From Corynebacterium callunae DSM 20147 (GTDB taxonomy: Bacteria > Actinomycetota > Actinomycetes > Mycobacteriales > Mycobacteriaceae), in assembly GCF_000344785.1 (NCBI RefSeq), contig NC_020506.1, positions 1,798,001 to 1,862,000 of the forward strand: a stretch of DNA of 64,000 nt. Direction: 5' to 3'. Below the pieces are notes generated by a model. The model had not been told where the DNA came from. It saw nothing but the letters and a program-made list of their open reading frames with translations, and ran no database searches. Below are positions 7,686-16,102 of the stretch, piece by piece (within the stretch, counting starts at the first letter, position 1; each line of letters opens with the position of its first letter). The position numbers and the translations under genes are program-made.

Positions 7686-9134
7686 ATGAGTACCACAAGC
7701 GAACAATCCCCCACTTTTGCGCCTTTTAAGCTTGAGGCTCAATTTGCTACCGAACTTCCCGAACTTGCCGTTCCTGGACACGGAGAAGATACGCCAGATC
7801 CAACATTATTGCTGCTCAATGAGGTTTTAGCCGAGGAACTGGGACTCAATCCAACGTGGCTCAAAAGCGATGATGGCATTCAATTCCTCCTCGGACACAA
7901 CTCCCAACCACTCACCCAAGCAGTGTCCCAAGCTTATGCAGGCCACCAATTTGGCCAATTTGTTCCACGACTTGGAGATGGACGTGCCCTGCTCTTGGGA
8001 GAAATCCAGGACAAAAGTGGCCACTGGCGTGACATTCACCTTAAAGGCTCAGGTCGTACCAGCTTTTCCCGTGGCGGTGATGGCCGCGCTGCCTTGGGCC
8101 CCGTGCTGCGCGAATACCTAGTTTCCGAAGCAATGTTTGCGCTAGGTGTTCCCACTAGCCGAGCGTTGGCCGTGTTAACCACCGGCCGAAAAATCCAGCG
8201 CGAAACCGCAGTTCCCAGTGCAGTATTGGTTAGGGTATCAACAAGCCATATACGAGTTGGTTCCTTTCAATATTCCAACCTGACTGGCGGAATTGAACTA
8301 ACGAAACGCTTGGCAGACTTTGCGATAAAACGACACTATCCTGCTCTGGCGGTGCGGTTGAATACACCAACTCCACAACTTTATGTCGATTTTTTCCGGG
8401 AGATCCTAAAACGCCAGGCGCATACCGTTGCCAAATGGACACGACTGGGCTTTATCCATGGAGTGCTCAACACTGACAACACTCTGGTTTCTGGAGAAAC
8501 AATCGACTACGGTCCCTGTGCATTTATGGAGGCTTATCGCGAAAACACTTTCTTCAGCTCCATCGATACCCAAGGTCGCTATAGTTTCGGCAATCAACCT
8601 TCCATAATTGGCTGGAATTTGGCCCGTTTGGTAGAGACCCTGCTTCCTTTATTGGGTGAAACTCCTGATGAAGGAATGACCCAAGCCCAAAACCTGATGA
8701 ATGAGTTTGGTGAGCTCTACCACGGTGCATTGCTCGAGGAATTTGCTCTTTCATTAGGAGTAGATAACTCACATAAGGAATTGTTTGAGACTTTCCAAAA
8801 CCTGCTGACTCTCAATTCCCCAGATCTCACCACTTTGATGCGTACTCTAACCGAAGGTGCAACTCCTCCACCTGGATTTGAGTCCTGGGTTGCTCAGTGG
8901 CAGGAGCTCAATCCCAATTATGAACAGATGGCGCAGGTTAACCCGGTTTTCATACCCCGAAATCACCTCGTTGAAGAAGCTTTATCCCAAGCTTTAGAGG
9001 GAAATATGCAGAATTATCTGCAACTACTGCGCGCTGTGACACATCCATTTGATCGCACAGCCGGCAGTGCTTTCCTTACATTGCCGAGTGCACCTGGTTT
9101 TGAAGACGATTTCCGTACCTTCTGTGGTACCTAA
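7686..9134 (+). CDS. selO: SelO/YdiU family protein adenylyltransferase
   Basis: The 482-residue protein belongs to the SelO (UPF0061) pseudokinase family, whose members transfer AMP from ATP to Ser, Thr or Tyr of target proteins and take part in redox homeostasis. The diagnostic block YAGHQFGQFVPRLGDGRALL is at about residues 79-98. The glycine-rich KGSGRTSFSRGGDGRAALGP follows, then the catalytic region GVLNTDNTLVSGETIDYGPC with the conserved Asn and Asp residues. The length is normal for the family. Many bacterial SelO proteins lack the C-terminal selenocysteine of eukaryotes; here the C-terminus reads DFRTFCGT with a Cys near the end. The start follows a leaderless -10 element. Downstream is an inverted-repeat element that separates it from the convergent pseudogene. 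Confidence 0.93.
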   Translation: MSTTSEQSPTFAPFKLEAQFATELPELAVPGHGEDTPDPTLLLLNEVLAEELGLNPTWLKSDDGIQFLLGHNSQPLTQAVSQAYAGHQFGQFVPRLGDGRALLLGEIQDKSGHWRDIHLKGSGRTSFSRGGDGRAALGPVLREYLVSEAMFALGVPTSRALAVLTTGRKIQRETAVPSAVLVRVSTSHIRVGSFQYSNLTGGIELTKRLADFAIKRHYPALAVRLNTPTPQLYVDFFREILKRQAHTVAKWTRLGFIHGVLNTDNTLVSGETIDYGPCAFMEAYRENTFFSSIDTQGRYSFGNQPSIIGWNLARLVETLLPLLGETPDEGMTQAQNLMNEFGELYHGALLEEFALSLGVDNSHKELFETFQNLLTLNSPDLTTLMRTLTEGATPPPGFESWVAQWQELNPNYEQMAQVNPVFIPRNHLVEEALSQALEGNMQNYLQLLRAVTHPFDRTAGSAFLTLPSAPGFEDDFRTFCGT

Positions 9135-9135
9135 A

Positions 9136-9207
9136 GCGCTTTTCGACGCCCACCACCCCGGCATTCACGCCCGGCAGGGGATGTGCGGGGGGCACGTCGA
9201 CAAGCGT
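9136..9207. repeat. Inverted 11-mer pair between convergent selO and the VOC pseudogene
   Basis: GCGCTTTTCGACG (9136-9148) and CGTCGACAAGCG (9195-9206) pair with one mismatch across a GC-rich interior that can also pair (CCCCGGC with GGGG tracts). The element begins 2 bp after the selO stop. It carries two copies of the window-wide CGTCGAAAAGC motif, one exact and one with a C in place of A, and probably ends transcription from both sides. Confidence 0.55.
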
Positions 9208-9219
9208 GGTTTTGGGGCT

Positions 9220-10117
9220 AAAATTCGTCGTTTTGAATTTTGCCCATTCCCATAAGTTTTCAAATGCGCCAGGCTTCGCCATAAGCTCACTCAAATTATT
9301 GGGCACAATCTGCTAACTCACGCCGAATTCGTCCTTGAGCCAACCGCAAACCTCTGCTTCTGGTACTGCGGAAAGTGCGTACCAGACCGCATCTAATTCT
9401 TTTTAACCGTGAGCCTGGTACATCAGCGAAACCCCTTCATTGAAGGTGAAGTTCTGCTCCATTCCGGCATCACGGGCACTAAACCATTGCCCTGCAATCT
9501 GGACGTCAGAAAACAACAGCGCACCATTCTCTGCAGGTCCGGTTGCCTCAGAGAACTCGACGGTACTGCCGAGCTGAGAATCTGGAAATATACTCAAATA
9601 CTTCTCTTGAGCAGCCTTTGCGCGATTTTGCGCCACATGCCAAACATTAGCGAAGGGATAATAAATGGCCGAGGATCACTATCCACATCGGCTAAATGAA
9701 GCTGCCAGCTGACTCCATACCAATCCTCCACCCACGCCCAATAGGAAGAAAACGGGTATGAATCTAGTGGCATCAGGGTTTTACCGGTGGGGCTTAGCTT
9801 TTGCCACATTTATTCCAAATCGGTTTTGCAGCAGGATTCAAAGCTGAATCAAAATTCAGCATGAAGCTCAATGCTGGATTGGGAAGAAATTCCTCCCCTG
9901 CATTAAACAAAATAAATCAGGTTCCTGCGAGTTAACCTTCAGCAGTTAGCGTTTTGCCAGCTAGACACTCTTGAAAATCCATTAAGCCCGCAGATGGATA
10001 GGTAATAGTCTCATGGACATGTGAGCTCTGAGGCATGTGGGAGAAGAGGTCAACGTAGTATTCAGCGGCTTCATCAGCGATACCTAGGCACCAAATATTC
10101 GGAATAATCTTATGCAT
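9220..10117 (-). pseudogene. Decayed two-domain VOC/PhnB-family (3-demethylubiquinone-9 3-methyltransferase-like) pseudogene
   Basis: Reading the minus strand across frames gives a recognisable two-domain glyoxalase-superfamily protein of the PhnB type. The first domain begins MHKIIPNIWCLGIADEAAEY at 10117. It continues after in-frame stops as FILFNAGEEFLPNPALSFML, then in another frame as LMPLDSYPFSSYWAWVEDWY and GVSWQLH. A second domain follows in a third frame (YLSIFPDSQLGSTVEFSEAT, FTFNEGVSLMYQAHG, then a stop, then CGWLKDEFGVS and another stop). It ends near WAKFKTTNF at about 9220. At least four in-frame stops and two frameshifts are present, so this is a relic and not one sequencing error. 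The protein fold is established for the family; the original function is unknown. It explains most of the otherwise gene-free 1.1 kb between selO and mqo. Confidence 0.8.
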
Positions 10118-10214
10118 AACCGCGAGGATAGAGCATACACGGGACATGTGTAATGTAAAGCACAATTTCATAGAAAACATCTTCGAATTAAGGACACTTT
10201 TCCCTGTATTAGAT

Positions 10215-10254
10215 ACTAAAGGGCACCTCGGATAAATCCGAGGTGCCCTTTAGT
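10215..10254 (-). terminator. Rho-independent terminator of mqo
   Basis: A perfect 18-bp inverted repeat (arms 10215-10232 and 10237-10254, core AAAGGGCACCTCGGA) with a 4-nt loop lies 12 bp past the mqo stop. Confidence 0.85.
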
Positions 10255-10266
10255 GAAGTGCAGATT

Positions 10267-11766
10267 TTAAGCTTCGAGCTTCAGGGTCTGCTGGGTACGC
10301 TCCCACTGCTCAGCGAAAAGTTCAGGCTCATTAGCCAACTTCTTGCCATAAGAAGGAACCATTTCCTTTAGCTTGTCGCCCCAAGCGATCATGCGATCGC
10401 CGAAGCAACGCTCAAGAAGTTCGAGCATTGCGGAAGGAGCAATGGAAGCTCCAGGAGATGCACCAAGAAGGCCTGCGATAGTGCCCTCAGAGTTGTTGAT
10501 CAAAGTGGTACCAAATTCCAGGGAACCAAACTTGGGGAAGCCAGTTGGCTTAATTACCTGGACGCGCTGACCCGCAACGATGGTCTCCCAATCGCCATTT
10601 TCGGCCTCTGGCATGTATTCACGCAAAGATTCCATACGCTTGTCCTGGTTCTTGAGAACTTCGGTAACCAGGTACTTGGTGAGGTCAAATTCCTGTGCAG
10701 CAACACCCAAGTAGGAAGGAATGTTGTCTGGGCGGATGGACTTGAAGAGATCCAAGTAAGAGCCCTGCTTCAGGAACTTAGGAGTCCAACCACCATAAGG
10801 TCCGAAGAGTAGACCCTTCTGGCCATCGATGACGCGGGTATCAAGGTGAGGAACAGACATTGGAGGAGCTCCAACGGATGCTTTGCCATAAACCTTGGCA
10901 GCGTGCTGCTCGATAAGCTCTTCATTGGTGCAACGTAGCCACAGGCCAGATACCGGGAAACCAGCAAAGCCCTTTACCTGTGGGACGCCTGCGCTGCGCA
11001 GCAAATCAAGTGCATATCCGCCAGCGCCAACAAATACGAAGTTAGCCTTGACAGTCTTGGTGTCGCCGGTGTGAACGTTCTTAACGGTCACAATCCACTT
11101 TGCACCATCAGCCTTGATGTCCTTAACTTCGTGACCGTAGCGGATTTCAGTGCCGCCAGCCTGGGCTGCAGCGAGGAACTGCTTGGTCTGTGCACCGTAG
11201 TTAATATCGGTGCCTTCTTTAATCCAAGAAATAGCGACTGGGTTAGAGAAATCCCTGCCCTTTGCCATCAGAGGAAGCTTTTCAGCAAAGGTCTCTGCAT
11301 CATCTGCATAAGACATTCCCTGGAAAAGTGGGTGATCCTTTAATGCGTTAAAGCGATTCTTGATGTATTCAACCTGGTCCGCGCCCTGTCCGAAGGAAAC
11401 GTGAGGAACTGGGTTAATGAATTCGCTTGGATCTGAAAGGATTCCATTATCCACCTGGTGAGACCAGAATTGGCGAGAAACCTGGAACTTTTCATTAATG
11501 CCAATAGCCTTGGTGATATCCACCTTGCCATTGACCTCAGGGGTGTAGTTCAACTCACATAGAGCAGAGTGTCCAGTACCTGCATTGTTCCACGGTGAGG
11601 ACGACTCTTGGGCCGGTCCATCCAAACGCTCAAAGATGATCTGAGACCAGGTTGGCTCCAGCTGGCGCAACATTGCACCAAGAGTAGAGCTCATGATTCC
11701 GGCACCGATAAGGACAACGTCTGCCTCATCGGTAATCCTCTGTGCGTTCTTCGGGGAATCTGACAT
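10267..11766 (-). CDS. mqo: Malate:quinone oxidoreductase
   Basis: A membrane-associated FAD enzyme that oxidises L-malate to oxaloacetate and passes electrons to the quinone pool. In C. glutamicum it is the main malate-oxidising enzyme of the TCA cycle. The 499-residue length matches the family. The N-terminal FAD-binding motif is DVVLIGAGIMSSTLGAMLRQ. The Mqo blocks SSPWNNAGTGHSALCELNYT, GAGGYALDLL and GLLGASPGASIAPSAMLELL are present. The open frame extends further upstream, but the ATG at 11766 is chosen because AAAGGAAG lies just before it and family homology starts there (MSDSPKNAQRITDEADVVLI). It is monocistronic, with a strong terminator after it and a 440-bp divergent region before it. 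Confidence 0.96.
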   Translation of the reverse strand: MSDSPKNAQRITDEADVVLIGAGIMSSTLGAMLRQLEPTWSQIIFERLDGPAQESSSPWNNAGTGHSALCELNYTPEVNGKVDITKAIGINEKFQVSRQFWSHQVDNGILSDPSEFINPVPHVSFGQGADQVEYIKNRFNALKDHPLFQGMSYADDAETFAEKLPLMAKGRDFSNPVAISWIKEGTDINYGAQTKQFLAAAQAGGTEIRYGHEVKDIKADGAKWIVTVKNVHTGDTKTVKANFVFVGAGGYALDLLRSAGVPQVKGFAGFPVSGLWLRCTNEELIEQHAAKVYGKASVGAPPMSVPHLDTRVIDGQKGLLFGPYGGWTPKFLKQGSYLDLFKSIRPDNIPSYLGVAAQEFDLTKYLVTEVLKNQDKRMESLREYMPEAENGDWETIVAGQRVQVIKPTGFPKFGSLEFGTTLINNSEGTIAGLLGASPGASIAPSAMLELLERCFGDRMIAWGDKLKEMVPSYGKKLANEPELFAEQWERTQQTLKLEA

Positions 11767-12206
11767 GTTCAACTTCCTTTTATCTCCGCGAGTTGTCTGC
11801 CGAACACAAAAAACAGGCGCCACAAGCCAAATTCTGCCCTCAACAAACCACACTTGATGGCAGAAAAGTAAGCCGACGCTTGAAATTGCACCCCCTCTTG
11901 ACTCTTGCAAGAGATCATGGGTACACGTTGTCCGTAGGTTAATAGTGTACGCCTGCAATGCAAGCGCCAGGAAACAGCCTCCGAATATTAGCCAAACATC
12001 ACTATAATCCTCCCCCTATTTACCCCCACCCCCAAGTTGCCAACCTTGCAAATGTGATCTTTGCAAAATCTTGGCAGCTGGGAGCAATGCCAGAACTTGC
12101 CAAAAGACTTCCACGGAAGAGAAATTACCCGTCAAAAACCGGCACTATTAATTTTTATTTGGTCTCCTCGCAGCGTTTTCAGAGGTTTGCTTCTATCTTT
12201 AGAAGT
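11767..12206. promoter_or_regulatory. Divergent regulatory region mqo / alpha-beta hydrolase
   Basis: This 440-bp stretch holds no convincing gene. It contains a perfect 12-bp palindrome CTCTTGCAAGAG at 11902-11913 and a -10 element TATCTT at 12194-12199, 7 nt before the hydrolase ATG (leaderless type). An upstream in-frame start for the hydrolase exists at 11958, but the intervening frame reads like non-coding sequence. Confidence 0.45.
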
Positions 12207-13274
12207 ATGAACGCTCAAAGCACCCCGATGCCCCTTATCGACGAACGAGAATGGGCCATTGACATCCTGGGCGCTGGATACGAATTTCACACCATTGAAC
12301 TAGGCAATGATCCGGATGGCGAGACAGACGTTGTAGCAACGGTAGTTCGTTTTAATCCAGCAGCCGCTAACTCTGCCGATCATGAATTTTTCCGCCGGCC
12401 CGCCTTATTGTGGGTGCACGGCATGACCGACTATTTCTTCCACACGGAGTTTGCGGAATATTTTCATGATGCAGGCTTTGCCGTTTATGCGGTAGATCTC
12501 CGCAAATGTGGCAGGTCCCACCGACCGGGCCAACAATGGCATTTTGCTACCGATCTCCGTTTTTATTTTCCAGATCTTAATGCCGCCACGGAACTAATTG
12601 CTACTCTCCATCCTTCGCTGATACCAGCAGCCCATTCCACCGGAGGACTAATTGTTCCGCTGTGGCTTTCTGAACTCAAGGATTCAAATCCTCTAAGGCA
12701 CTCAAAGATTTCCGGGCTAATACTAAACAGCCCATGGCTTGATCTCATGTATCCACGTGTGGTAGTCCGGCTACTGACACCCGTCATTCAATTTTTGGGA
12801 CTCAAAAAACCTCAAGCCCTTTTACCTAATGATGGTTTAGGCCCCTACGGTAGATCAATCCACAAAGATCATTTTGGTGAATGGGATTTCGACACCGTAT
12901 TAAAACCAGTTGAAGGGCACAAGAAAAACCTCGGCTGGTTGCGTGCCATACTTTTAGGTCACCATGAAGTTCATAAAGATCGCGTCAATGTGGGAGTTGA
13001 TGTTCTGACAATTTGTTCTGCTCGGTCCTGGTTCAACCGGGAATACTCCCCTGCAACCGATTCTGCCGACGCGGTATTAGATGTAAAACAAATTCAAAAG
13101 TGGGCTCCACACCTTTCCTCACCTGCCTCTAGGGTCACTGTCATTCCAATTGAAGATGCCCGCCATGACGTTTTCCTCTCAACGCAAGGGGTTCGTCGAA
13201 AAGCAATGGAAATAGTCCATAATTGGCTAAAAGATCATGATTTAACTGGCGGGGAAGATTTCTCCTCAAATTAG
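12207..13274 (+). CDS. Alpha/beta hydrolase (serine hydrolase, lysophospholipase-like)
   Basis: The 355-residue protein has an alpha/beta-hydrolase fold of the Hydrolase_4/S33 type. An oxyanion region LLWVHGMTDYFFHTEFAEYF is at about residues 70-90. The nucleophile elbow is AAHSTGG (Ser at about residue 140). The catalytic His is in EDARHDVFLS near the C-terminus, with a candidate acid in the ICSARSW to ADAVLDV region. No signal peptide is seen, so it is probably cytoplasmic. The substrate is unknown. The same kind of gene sits between mqo and mtr in C. glutamicum. The ATG at 12207 is preferred over the more upstream start because a TATCTT -10 lies 7 nt before it. An exact 11-mer CGTCGAAAAGC is in the gene at 13194-13204 in the frame giving Arg-Arg-Lys-Ala. 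Confidence 0.82.
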   Translation: MNAQSTPMPLIDEREWAIDILGAGYEFHTIELGNDPDGETDVVATVVRFNPAAANSADHEFFRRPALLWVHGMTDYFFHTEFAEYFHDAGFAVYAVDLRKCGRSHRPGQQWHFATDLRFYFPDLNAATELIATLHPSLIPAAHSTGGLIVPLWLSELKDSNPLRHSKISGLILNSPWLDLMYPRVVVRLLTPVIQFLGLKKPQALLPNDGLGPYGRSIHKDHFGEWDFDTVLKPVEGHKKNLGWLRAILLGHHEVHKDRVNVGVDVLTICSARSWFNREYSPATDSADAVLDVKQIQKWAPHLSSPASRVTVIPIEDARHDVFLSTQGVRRKAMEIVHNWLKDHDLTGGEDFSSN

Positions 13275-13331
13275 TGTTAGCTCATAGAGAGTCAGTTTTT
13301 TCAAATAATGTTCGTCTAGGAGTCCTTTTAA

Positions 13332-14729
13332 ATGTCCGAGCAGTCCGCAGCAATCAAGCACTACGACCTCATTATCATCGGCACAGGTTCCGGAAACTCT
13401 ATTCCGGGTCCAGAGTTTGAAGATAAGTCAATTGCCATTATTGAGAAGGGTGCTTTTGGCGGAACCTGCCTCAACGTAGGTTGCATCCCCACCAAGATGT
13501 ACGTTTACGCCGCAGATGTGGCCAAGGAAATCCAGGAAGCTTCCCGCTATGGCATCGACGCTTCCCTAAATGGTGTTGATTGGCCCTCAATTGTGAACCG
13601 CGTGTTCGCTGACCGCATTGACCTCATCGCACAAGGTGGAGAGGCTTATCGACGCGGCCCTGAGACTCCAAACATTGACGTTTACGATATGCATGCGCAA
13701 TTCGTTGGACACAAGACTATTTCCACCGGTATTGCCGGCCAGGAACAGGTAATCAGTGGCACGGATATTGTGATCGCAACAGGTTCTCGCCCTGTTATTC
13801 CACAGGCTATTGCAGAATCCGGCGTGCGCTACTACACCAATGAAAACATCATGCGTCTACCTGAGTTGCCAAAATCGATGGTGGTTGTCGGTGGCGGATT
13901 TATCGCCATGGAATTTGCCCATGTTTTCCAGTCCCTTGGAACCAACGTCACCATCCTGAACCGCTCGGAAGTGATGTTGCGTGGTGCGGATGCTGATATC
14001 TCTGCAAAAATCTTGGAGCTTTCACAGCAGAAATTCAACGTCCACCTCAATACTTCAGTGACTGCTGCACAAAATAATGAGGATGGCAGCATCACCCTCA
14101 ACACCAACACTGGTGGAGAAATCACTGCGGATATCCTGCTGGTTGCTACCGGCCGTATCGCCAACGGCGATCAGATGAACCTTGCTGCTTCCGGAATTGA
14201 AATGGAAGGCACCAAAGTCAAGGTTGATAAATTTGGACGAACCAACGTTGAAGGTGTGTGGGCTTTGGGTGATGTATCTTCCCCATTCCAGCTCAAGCAC
14301 GTAGCAAATGCTGAAATGCGCGCGGTGCGCCATAATCTTTTGCACCCTGAGGACCTTCGCCAAATGCCTCATGATTTTGTGCCTTCTGCAGTCTTTACCA
14401 ATCCTCAAATCGCTCAGGTTGGACTAACAGAAGCTGAAGCACTTGCGGCTGGCCACAATATCACTGTCAAGATCCAGAACTACTCCGATGTTGCATATGG
14501 CTGGGCGATGGAGGACAAGGATGGCTTTGTCAAACTAATTGCAGATACGGATTCTGGACAACTTTTGGGCGCCCATATTATCGGCGCTCAAGCTTCCACT
14601 TTGATTCAACAGCTGATTACAGTGATGGCTTTTGGAATTGATGCCCGTGATGCCGCCAGCAAACAATATTGGATCCACCCAGCTCTCCCTGAGGTCATTG
14701 AAAATGCCCTTTTGGGTCTGGAATACTAA
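13332..14729 (+). CDS. mtr: Mycothione reductase
   Basis: An NADPH-dependent flavoprotein disulfide reductase that regenerates reduced mycothiol, the main low-molecular-weight thiol of actinobacteria. The 465-residue protein has an N-terminal FAD motif (LIIIGTGSGNS) and the redox-active disulfide GGTCLNVGCIPTKM (about residues 44-57). The NADPH-binding segment is VVVGGGFIAMEFAHVFQSLG, the second FAD contact is WALGDVSSPFQLKHVANAE, and the C-terminal His-Glu pair is in HPALPEVIENALL. GTGSGN in place of the usual GxGxxG is typical of Mtr. The start has the Shine-Dalgarno sequence AGGAG. It is transcribed alone or with the preceding hydrolase (57-bp gap). Confidence 0.95.
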   Translation: MSEQSAAIKHYDLIIIGTGSGNSIPGPEFEDKSIAIIEKGAFGGTCLNVGCIPTKMYVYAADVAKEIQEASRYGIDASLNGVDWPSIVNRVFADRIDLIAQGGEAYRRGPETPNIDVYDMHAQFVGHKTISTGIAGQEQVISGTDIVIATGSRPVIPQAIAESGVRYYTNENIMRLPELPKSMVVVGGGFIAMEFAHVFQSLGTNVTILNRSEVMLRGADADISAKILELSQQKFNVHLNTSVTAAQNNEDGSITLNTNTGGEITADILLVATGRIANGDQMNLAASGIEMEGTKVKVDKFGRTNVEGVWALGDVSSPFQLKHVANAEMRAVRHNLLHPEDLRQMPHDFVPSAVFTNPQIAQVGLTEAEALAAGHNITVKIQNYSDVAYGWAMEDKDGFVKLIADTDSGQLLGAHIIGAQASTLIQQLITVMAFGIDARDAASKQYWIHPALPEVIENALLGLEY

Positions 14730-15142
14730 TTTTTGAGGCATTAATTTCACCTTAAAAATAATTCCGTGTCAAATAAAACAGCCCTTTTGACTACGAAAAC
14801 CAGCTCAAAATTAAGAAAATTTAAGAATACTTAAGTTTTCGCAGCACATTACTACCCCCAGGGGTAGTAATGTCGATTGAACCTTGTGAGAAGCCGTATA
14901 GACTTTTGTTCGTTAGATCACTGAACCATAAAAAGGTTTGGGGAATCTAAGCGCAGTAATTAAAATTGAGACCAGTTTCACCCGTAACGATTGGTAGAAA
15001 CTGTTCGATATTTGGATTGCTGAGTAATTGTTTAAGTTTCGCCTGGTTTTTCCTGGGAAACTCTAAACAATAACTAATAGCTAAATACGTTCTCCCTTCG
15101 TCCGAGGGGAGTTGCTCCAACTAATTTCAAAGGACTTTTCTC
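14730..15142 (+). promoter_or_regulatory. Long non-coding region upstream of the tandem secreted-protein genes
   Basis: 413 bp without a gene. The first 100 bp are A/T-rich after mtr. A perfect palindrome lies at 14846-14873. The stretch 14880-15140 has no plausible start codon in frame and looks like a promoter plus a long 5' leader. A Shine-Dalgarno sequence AAAGGA is present before the ATG at 15143. Confidence 0.4.
14846..14873. promoter_or_regulatory. Perfect 13-2-13 palindrome, CsoR-operator-like
   Basis: ACATTACTACCCC-CA-GGGGTAGTAATGT is perfectly symmetric. It lacks a T-run on both sides. The core TACCCCCAGGGGTA resembles operators of CsoR-family metal/sulfur sensors, but no such regulator or copper gene is in the window. 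It could instead be an mtr terminator. Confidence 0.4.
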
Positions 15143-15481
15143 ATGCGTTCTTTCCGTACTGCTGCTGTTGCAGGCATTGCCGCAATTGCTCTTTCCATGG
15201 GCTCCACCACCATCGCTTCTGCTGAGGAATCTGAGCAGAACCTTTCCTCCGGCTTCTCCGCCCTTTCCTCCGGTGGCGCTGCAGCTGTTGGCGAAGACTG
15301 GGATGCCGATCAGCCTGCTACCGGTGAGGAAATCTTCGGCGAAGAAGAATCCCGCGATGAGCAGCCTGCTTGGGTTCAGAACATGTACGACCTCACCTGG
15401 ATCGGCGGCATTGCTTCCCTTCTTGGCATGATCGTATTCCCTGCGTATAACTACCTGGTTTACACCGGCGTTATCAAGTAA
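15143..15481 (+). CDS. Small secreted/membrane-anchored protein, first of two tandem paralogs
   Basis: The 112-residue protein has a typical Sec signal peptide (MRSFRTAAVAGIAAIALSMG, cleavage probably after ASA at about residue 28). An acidic Ser/Gly/Glu-rich middle follows, then a C-terminal hydrophobic segment and tail (GGIASLLGMIVFPAYNYLVY then TGVIK). It shares the plan and the C-terminal block GMIVFP..NYL.Y.G.IK with the next gene. No known domain is recognised. The form is that of small corynebacterial envelope proteins such as the secreted product at the C. glutamicum locus after mtr. Codon use is strongly biased to C-ending codons (TCC, GCC, ATC, TTC), unlike its flanks, which suggests high expression. 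The function is unknown; mycomembrane or periplasm-facing membrane localisation is inference. Confidence 0.8.
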   Translation: MRSFRTAAVAGIAAIALSMGSTTIASAEESEQNLSSGFSALSSGGAAAVGEDWDADQPATGEEIFGEEESRDEQPAWVQNMYDLTWIGGIASLLGMIVFPAYNYLVYTGVIK

Positions 15482-15527
15482 AACCCTCCTCATCTCCTTC
15501 TTCACCAACTGAAAGGTTCGCATTCCA

Positions 15528-15884
15528 ATGCGTAAATTCCGCAACTCTGCAATCGCACTTGTTTCTGCAGCAGCCATCACCCTTGGTAGCGTTACCGCTG
15601 TTTCCGCTCAGGAAACCACCGCTCCTACCACCACCGCTTCCGAGTCCGAGTCCGGCTCCACCGTTGGATCTTCTTGGTCTGACTACAACGAGCCTTACGA
15701 GGGTGACCAGGAAGGCTACGGCATCGATGGCTTCGGCTCTTCTCGTGATGACTCCGGCGAGGATGTTCCACGCTGGCTCTCCACCTGGGGCAAGGTATTC
15801 GACGTTCTGACCGTCGGTTCCGTCCTCGGCATGATTGTCTTCCCTGTAGTTAACTACCTGAAGTACAACGGCATCATCAAGTAA
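15528..15884 (+). CDS. Small secreted/membrane-anchored protein, second of two tandem paralogs
   Basis: The 118-residue protein is a paralog of the preceding one. Its signal peptide is MRKFRNSAIALVSAAAITLG, with a probable cleavage after VSA. A Thr/Ser/Glu-rich stretch (TTAPTTTASESESG) follows, then an acidic Tyr/Gly-rich middle (YNEPYEGDQEGYGIDGFGSS). The C-terminal hydrophobic segment VLTVGSVLGMIVFPVVNYLK ends in YNGIIK. Both paralogs place a Trp-rich segment (PAWVQNMYDLTW or PRWLSTWGKVF) just before the hydrophobic helix. It has its own Shine-Dalgarno sequence GAAAGG and lies 46 bp after the first gene, so the two are probably co-transcribed and end at the hairpin after 15900. The function is unknown. 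Confidence 0.8.
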   Translation: MRKFRNSAIALVSAAAITLGSVTAVSAQETTAPTTTASESESGSTVGSSWSDYNEPYEGDQEGYGIDGFGSSRDDSGEDVPRWLSTWGKVFDVLTVGSVLGMIVFPVVNYLKYNGIIK

Positions 15885-15904
15885 GTCATCTGACTTAACT
15901 CTTT

Positions 15905-15933
15905 AAGGCGCTCACGATTACCGTGAGCGCCTT
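15905..15933 (+). terminator. Rho-independent terminator of the secreted-protein pair
   Basis: Perfect 12-bp arms AAGGCGCTCACG (15905-15916) and CGTGAGCGCCTT (15922-15933) with a 5-nt loop are followed by TTT. Confidence 0.85.
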
Positions 15934-16102
15934 TTTGCGTTTCACAAAGTTTTTCTAAGTCATTTCTTGGGCCATCTAGCCGTTTTACCACAGCTTCTTC
16001 ATAAACTTAAGAATCGAATAAATGCTTGAAATATCCCTTGATTCATGTCCCCTACACCAGGCACACTAGACCTAAAGCACATCAGGTTTTCAGGGGAAAA
16101 AC

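Noticed and set aside
11958-12206. An 83-residue N-terminal extension of the hydrolase
   Set aside because: The extension has no family-like sequence, and a leaderless -10 lies 7 nt before the ATG at 12207.
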